Both the position numbers and the translations under genes were made by a program. 9,125 nt of DNA from Dehalococcoidia bacterium. GTDB taxonomy: Bacteria; Chloroflexota; Dehalococcoidia; Dehalococcoidales; Fen-1064. A model generated the notes under the pieces. The model was not told the DNA's origin, ran no database searches, and saw only the letters and a program-made list of their open reading frames with translations. Where the stretch lies: positions 1-9,125 of the forward strand of contig DUES01000010.1 of the NCBI GenBank assembly GCA_011192055.1. The letters are read 5' to 3'. Positions 6,544 to 9,125 of this stretch are shown piece by piece; the stretch's first letter is position 1, and every line of letters begins with the position of its first letter.

Positions 6544-6617
6544 TGGCTGGGGAAGTAGGATTCGAACCTACCCTGGCAGATTCAGAGTCTGCTGTCCTAC
6601 CACTAGACTATTCCCCA
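6544..6617 (-). tRNA. tRNA-Gln (anticodon CTG)
   Basis: Acceptor TGGGGAA/TTCCCCA with the U1-A72 pair usual for bacterial tRNA-Gln, D-arm GTCT..GGAC, anticodon stem GCAGA/TCTGC with loop CTCTGAA, T-stem GTAGG/CCTAC. Discriminator G is followed by CCA (6544-6546). It is the first gene of the leftward unit, about 5 nt after the expected transcription start. Confidence 0.94.
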
Positions 6618-6628
6618 GCAACCACAAC

Positions 6629-6657
6629 ATTATATCATACGAGTATTACACAGGCAA
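6629..6657 (-). promoter_or_regulatory. Promoter of the tRNA-tuf-ribosomal protein operon
   Basis: Reading leftward: TTGCCT (6652-6657, 4/6), exactly 17 bp, TATAAT (6629-6634, 6/6). The expected start is near 6622, just before tRNA-Gln. It diverges from the rnc promoter, with about 46 bp between the two -35 boxes. Confidence 0.65.
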
Positions 6658-6703
6658 TATACCGGCACAGGCATGATTCATATTTAAGAAATACCGGATA
6701 CAG

Positions 6704-6732
6704 TTGACAGACCCTTCCTGACTAACTATGCT
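6704..6732 (+). promoter_or_regulatory. Promoter of the rnc operon
   Basis: TTGACA (6704-6709, 6/6), exactly 17 bp, TATGCT (6727-6732, 4/6). The expected start near 6739 leaves a 5' leader of about 57 nt before rnc, holding the hairpin at 6750-6779. Confidence 0.6.
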
Positions 6733-6749
6733 GACATTACATCCCTGTT

Positions 6750-6779
6750 TGACCGGACTCGTAGACATGAACCCGGTCA
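6750..6779 (+). promoter_or_regulatory. Hairpin in the rnc 5' leader
   Basis: TGACCGG (6750-6756) and CCGGTCA (6773-6779) pair perfectly around a 16-nt loop. The stem ends 2 nt before the rnc Shine-Dalgarno (AAGGAG, 6782-6787). In E. coli RNase III cuts a leader hairpin of its own mRNA; the position is suggestive. The stem is short for a classical RNase III site, so a DNA operator is an alternative. Confidence 0.4.
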
Positions 6780-6795
6780 GAAAGGAGTACTGATA

Positions 6796-7497
6796 ATGGA
6801 TAATCTGGCCGCAGCACAACAAGCCATTGGAGTCTCTTTCGATAATCCCTTACTCCTCAGGGAAGCACTGGTGCACGGCTCCTATGCCAACGAATATTCC
6901 AACCTTGTTACGGCAACTAATGAAAGACTCGAATTTCTCGGAGACGCCGTTCTCAGCATGGTAGTCGCTACCAAGCTCTATACTGACTTCCCGCTTATGG
7001 ACGAAGGCAAGATGACAAAACTGCGTGCTGTCCTGGTAAAAGGCAACACCCTTGCCCGGGTAGCCAGGGAGATTGGACTTGGCGGATACCTTCTCCTGGG
7101 AAAAGGAGAGGAAGCCACCGGAGGACGGACCAAACCCGCCAACCTTGCCGGAGCCATGGAGGCCGTTATTGGCGCTGTTTTCCTTGATAAAGATTATGAT
7201 ACGGCAGGAGACTATATCCTGAAGTTGCTTGATACCGAACTGCAAAAGGCAGTCGACCAGGGCGTAGCCACCAGCTATAAGTCAGAACTCCAGGAATTAC
7301 TCCAGGCACAGCAGCAACAGGCACCCACTTACAACGTGGTCGAAGCTACCGGCCCACCTCACGACAGGTGGTTCACGGTCGAAGTAAGTATCGGGGATAC
7401 CATCCTGGGCAGAGGTTCAGGCAGAAGTAAAAAAAATGCTGAAACAGACGCAGCTCACGCCATACTGAATAATCTTCTGGCTAACTTTACAGAGTAA
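6796..7497 (+). CDS. rnc: Ribonuclease III
   Basis: 233 residues, normal for bacterial RNase III. It cleaves double-stranded RNA in rRNA precursor processing and mRNA turnover. The endonuclease domain is about 5-150, with the signature NERLEFLGDAVLS at 42-54 (Glu43, Glu46, Asp50) and Glu70 in DEGKMTKLRA. The dsRNA-binding domain is about 159-228 (YKSELQELLQ at its start, GRSKKNAETDAAHAIL at 209-224). Odd point: aligning LAGAMEAVIG with E. coli LADTVEALIG, the metal-site Asp114 is Gly119 here, while Glu122 (E. coli Glu117) is kept. The ATG at 6796 has AAGGAG 8 nt upstream. It is the first gene of the rightward unit. Confidence 0.96.
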   Translation: MDNLAAAQQAIGVSFDNPLLLREALVHGSYANEYSNLVTATNERLEFLGDAVLSMVVATKLYTDFPLMDEGKMTKLRAVLVKGNTLARVAREIGLGGYLLLGKGEEATGGRTKPANLAGAMEAVIGAVFLDKDYDTAGDYILKLLDTELQKAVDQGVATSYKSELQELLQAQQQQAPTYNVVEATGPPHDRWFTVEVSIGDTILGRGSGRSKKNAETDAAHAILNNLLANFTE

Positions 7498-7557
7498 GAC
7501 AGCTTTGCTAAACTTCTAGTAAATACCGGAACTCCACCTCCCGGAATGAGGATAATC

Positions 7558-7707
7558 ATGGGTAAACGAGACTATAGACACAGAGAGCCAAAGAAACCAA
7601 AGAAAGATACCAAGAAAACGGTGATATCCTCAATACTGCCCGCTTCTTCAGGCGTAGAAATCGTCAAAAAGAAGAAGAAGGTCAGGAAAGAGGACGAGGA
7701 AGAGTAA
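7558..7707 (+). CDS. Small lysine-rich protein of unknown function (49 aa)
   Basis: ATG at 7558 with GAGGA 5 nt upstream, TAA ending 5 bp before the next gene. The sequence opens MGKRDYRHREPKKPKKDTKK, has a short neutral middle (TVISSILPASSGVEIV, 21-36), then KKKKKVRK and an acidic tail EDEEE. No membrane segment, no cysteine. I do not recognise a named family; I have a vague sense of similar small basic proteins in Dehalococcoidia, unverified. The ribosome-binding site and the tight fit between rnc and the radical SAM gene support a real gene. Nucleic-acid or ribosome binding would fit the charge but is a guess. Its acidic tail codons supply the purine-rich stretch in front of the next start. 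Confidence 0.7.
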   Translation: MGKRDYRHREPKKPKKDTKKTVISSILPASSGVEIVKKKKKVRKEDEEE

Positions 7708-7712
7708 ACCAG

Positions 7713-8636
7713 GTGGCGGGCTATCAGTCTATCCACCGGACCGGAGAACTGAAAGTCCGTGTACAGAGAGCCCGGGCAATGCTTGAGCCCTGCTGCCTGT
7801 GCCCCCGGAAGTGCCGTGCTAATCGCCTTTCCGGGGAAAGTGGAAAATGCCGCGTCACTGACCGGGTTGTTGTCTCCAGCTACGGACCACACTTCGGTGA
7901 AGAATCACCACTTGTCGGCAGGAACGGTTCGGGGACAATATTCTTTGCCTATTGCCACCTGAATTGTGTCTTCTGCCAGAACTACACTATCAGCCAGATG
8001 GGCGAAGGCAGGCCATTAGACAGTGAACAACTGGCAAACATAATGCTCGGTCTCCAGGCAGAAGGCTGCCACAACATTAACCTGGTATCTCCCAGTCATG
8101 TTGTACCCTACATACTTGATGCACTGGATATAGCTGCCGGTCATGGCTTGAACCTGCCCCTGGTATACAACTCCAGCGGCTATGACGCAGTGGAGACACT
8201 GCAATTGCTTGATGGAATAGTGGATATCTACATGCCCGATATGAAATATGCTGACGAGAAGACCGCCGAACAACTGTCCGGTGTGAAAGGTTACCCCTCG
8301 GTGAACCGGGCTGCTGTCAGCGAAATGCACCGCCAGACAGGTGACCTTAAAATCAGCGAGGACGGTGTAGCCAGTCACGGCCTGCTCATCCGCCACCTGG
8401 TGTTACCCAACGGACTGGCCGGAACAGAAGAGACGGTACGATTCATAGCCGGGGAAATTTCCACCGGTACGTATATCAACATCATGGCCCAGTACCGGCC
8501 TGAATACCACGCTCACGAAGTGCCGCTTATTTCCCGTCGCCTTCTCTCCGGAGAGTTCCGCGAAGCACTTAAACTGGCACACCACTACGGCTTGCACCGT
8601 CTCGATAAAGAATACTCATCACTACCTCTTACCTGA
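7713..8636 (+). CDS. Radical SAM protein, PflX/COG1313 family (pyruvate formate-lyase activase-like)
   Basis: 307 residues from a GTG at 7713. The long N-terminus is kept because HRTGELKVRV (residues 8-17) matches the usual opening of this family; the purine-rich GAGGA at 7696-7700 is a rather distant ribosome-binding site. The radical SAM cluster is CHLNCVFC (Cys81, Cys85, Cys88, CX3CX2C). A second N-terminal cysteine set (Cys27/28, Cys30, Cys34, Cys46) precedes the family block VVVSSYGPHFGEESPLVG at 52-69 and may hold a metal. Members cleave S-adenosylmethionine to make a 5'-deoxyadenosyl radical; the substrate of this family is not established to my knowledge. No glycyl-radical enzyme lies nearby. 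It follows the small basic gene by 5 bp and precedes the acylphosphatase by 15 bp. Confidence 0.92.
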   Translation: MAGYQSIHRTGELKVRVQRARAMLEPCCLCPRKCRANRLSGESGKCRVTDRVVVSSYGPHFGEESPLVGRNGSGTIFFAYCHLNCVFCQNYTISQMGEGRPLDSEQLANIMLGLQAEGCHNINLVSPSHVVPYILDALDIAAGHGLNLPLVYNSSGYDAVETLQLLDGIVDIYMPDMKYADEKTAEQLSGVKGYPSVNRAAVSEMHRQTGDLKISEDGVASHGLLIRHLVLPNGLAGTEETVRFIAGEISTGTYINIMAQYRPEYHAHEVPLISRRLLSGEFREALKLAHHYGLHRLDKEYSSLPLT

Positions 8637-8651
8637 AGATAAGGAACTGAA

Positions 8652-8933
8652 ATGATTGGACCGATTACGCTTCACGCGATAGTACACGGACGTGTGCAGG
8701 GAGTTTACTTCCGCTCCTTCGTGGTTAAACGTGGCAAAGAACTGGGATTGACCGGCTATGCCAGAAATCTTCCTGACGGTACCGTGGAAGTACAGGCTGA
8801 AGGACATACCGAACAACTGCAGAAACTGATAGACGAGCTTAAAAAAGGACCGTCTGCAGCCAGAGTTGTGAACGTTGACACCGACTGGTCCGAGGGTACC
8901 GAAGGGCATACTGCATTCAGGATAAGATATTAG
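8652..8933 (+). CDS. acyP: Acylphosphatase
   Basis: 93 residues, the family's normal size. The enzyme hydrolyses acyl-phosphates such as acetyl- or carbamoyl-phosphate in the cytoplasm. The phosphate-binding motif HGRVQGVYFR is at 12-21 with catalytic Arg21, and GYARNLPDGTVEVQAEG at 35-51 gives catalytic Asn39. It has the expected alpha/beta fold length, ending FRIRY. The ATG at 8652 follows AAGGA (8641-8645) with a 6-nt spacer. It is the last gene of the rightward unit; no clear intrinsic terminator follows. Confidence 0.96.
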   Translation: MIGPITLHAIVHGRVQGVYFRSFVVKRGKELGLTGYARNLPDGTVEVQAEGHTEQLQKLIDELKKGPSAARVVNVDTDWSEGTEGHTAFRIRY

Positions 8934-9125
8934 CCGTTAACTAAACAATATTCGCCTTGTTTACGCCGGTTGCAGGAACTGTTGCTTTAACCACATACAC
9001 CAAAGCAACAAACAGTATCCGGTTTCGAATCCTTACCGGTATTCCCGTTCCGGTGATACATATCTATGCGCTGACAGTGCTAAACAGGCCGTATCCCGTA
9101 GTGCATATCCTTGTTCAGAAGGCGG
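8934..9125. other. Window tail without a convincing gene
   Basis: One plus-strand frame and the last 31 codons on the minus strand (9033-9125) stay open to the edge. Neither has a supported start or a product I recognise. Only the inverted repeat at 8980-9010 stands out. Confidence 0.4.
8980..9010. repeat. Inverted repeat downstream of the acylphosphatase gene
   Basis: Arms TGTTGCTTT (8980-8988) and AAAGCAACA (9002-9010) match perfectly over 9 bp around a 13-bp loop. Neither side is followed by a U-run, so it is not a standard intrinsic terminator. It could be a 3' stabilising hairpin or an operator for the next gene. Confidence 0.4.

Noticed and set aside
7713..7781. Later ATG (7779) as the radical SAM start
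   Set aside because: It would drop the conserved HRTGEL region just before the N-terminal cysteine set.
7572..7892. Minus-strand open frame opposite the small Lys-rich gene and radical SAM start
   Set aside because: The Phe/Ser-rich run is the complement of the Lys/Glu codons; no ribosome-binding site.
9033..9125. C-terminal end of a minus-strand gene entering from the right edge
   Set aside because: Only 31 open codons, no recognisable sequence, and a plus-strand frame is open over the same bases.
1..9125. CRISPR array, insertion sequence, prophage or toxin-antitoxin pair
   Set aside because: No spaced direct repeats, transposase, terminal inverted repeats or phage genes seen on either strand.

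Overview
The window looks like a chromosomal segment of a bacterium, most likely a member of the Chloroflexota (Dehalococcoidia-like). The grounds are bacterial ribosome-binding sites and promoters, the bacterial order tRNA-tuf-rpmG-secE-nusG-rplK-rplA, and an EF-Tu with a 'CGCG...CEWCG' cysteine cluster that I recall from Dehalococcoides-type EF-Tu. The placement is from memory and was not searched. There is no sign of a mobile element, CRISPR array or prophage.

Layout: two transcription units diverge from about 6660-6700. The leftward (minus) unit starts at a strong promoter (TTGCCT-17-TATAAT). It runs through five tRNA genes (Gln-CTG, Glu-CTC, Thr-TGT, Tyr-GTA, Thr-GGT), then tuf, rpmG, secE, nusG, rplK and rplA. 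Two further promoters with perfect TATAAT boxes lie inside the tRNA cluster, so tuf can be fed from three starts. The protein genes are tightly packed: tuf/rpmG are 2 bp apart, rplK/rplA overlap by 4 bp, and a small hairpin covers the secE Shine-Dalgarno. The rplJ-rplL pair that usually follows rplA is absent.

In its place, still on the minus strand, is a two-gene metabolic cassette: an HMG-CoA-synthase-like protein fused to a DUF35 zinc-ribbon/OB-fold domain, then an SCP-x-type thiolase cut by the left window edge. The HMGCS-like domain appears to have lost its Glu, Cys and His catalytic residues, while the thiolase keeps its nucleophilic Cys and a His. This suggests a thiolase complex with a non-catalytic HMGCS-like scaffold. 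A candidate promoter and a 20-bp palindrome at its start site precede the cassette.

The rightward (plus) unit starts at TTGACA-17-TATGCT. It carries rnc (RNase III, with a hairpin just before its ribosome-binding site), a 49-residue lysine-rich protein of unknown function, a PflX-type (COG1313) radical SAM protein and an acylphosphatase. The last ~190 bases hold no convincing gene, only an inverted repeat.

In function the window joins translation (tRNAs, EF-Tu, L33, L11, L1), transcription elongation (NusG), protein export (SecE) and RNA processing (RNase III) with an acyl-CoA module and two small-molecule enzymes.
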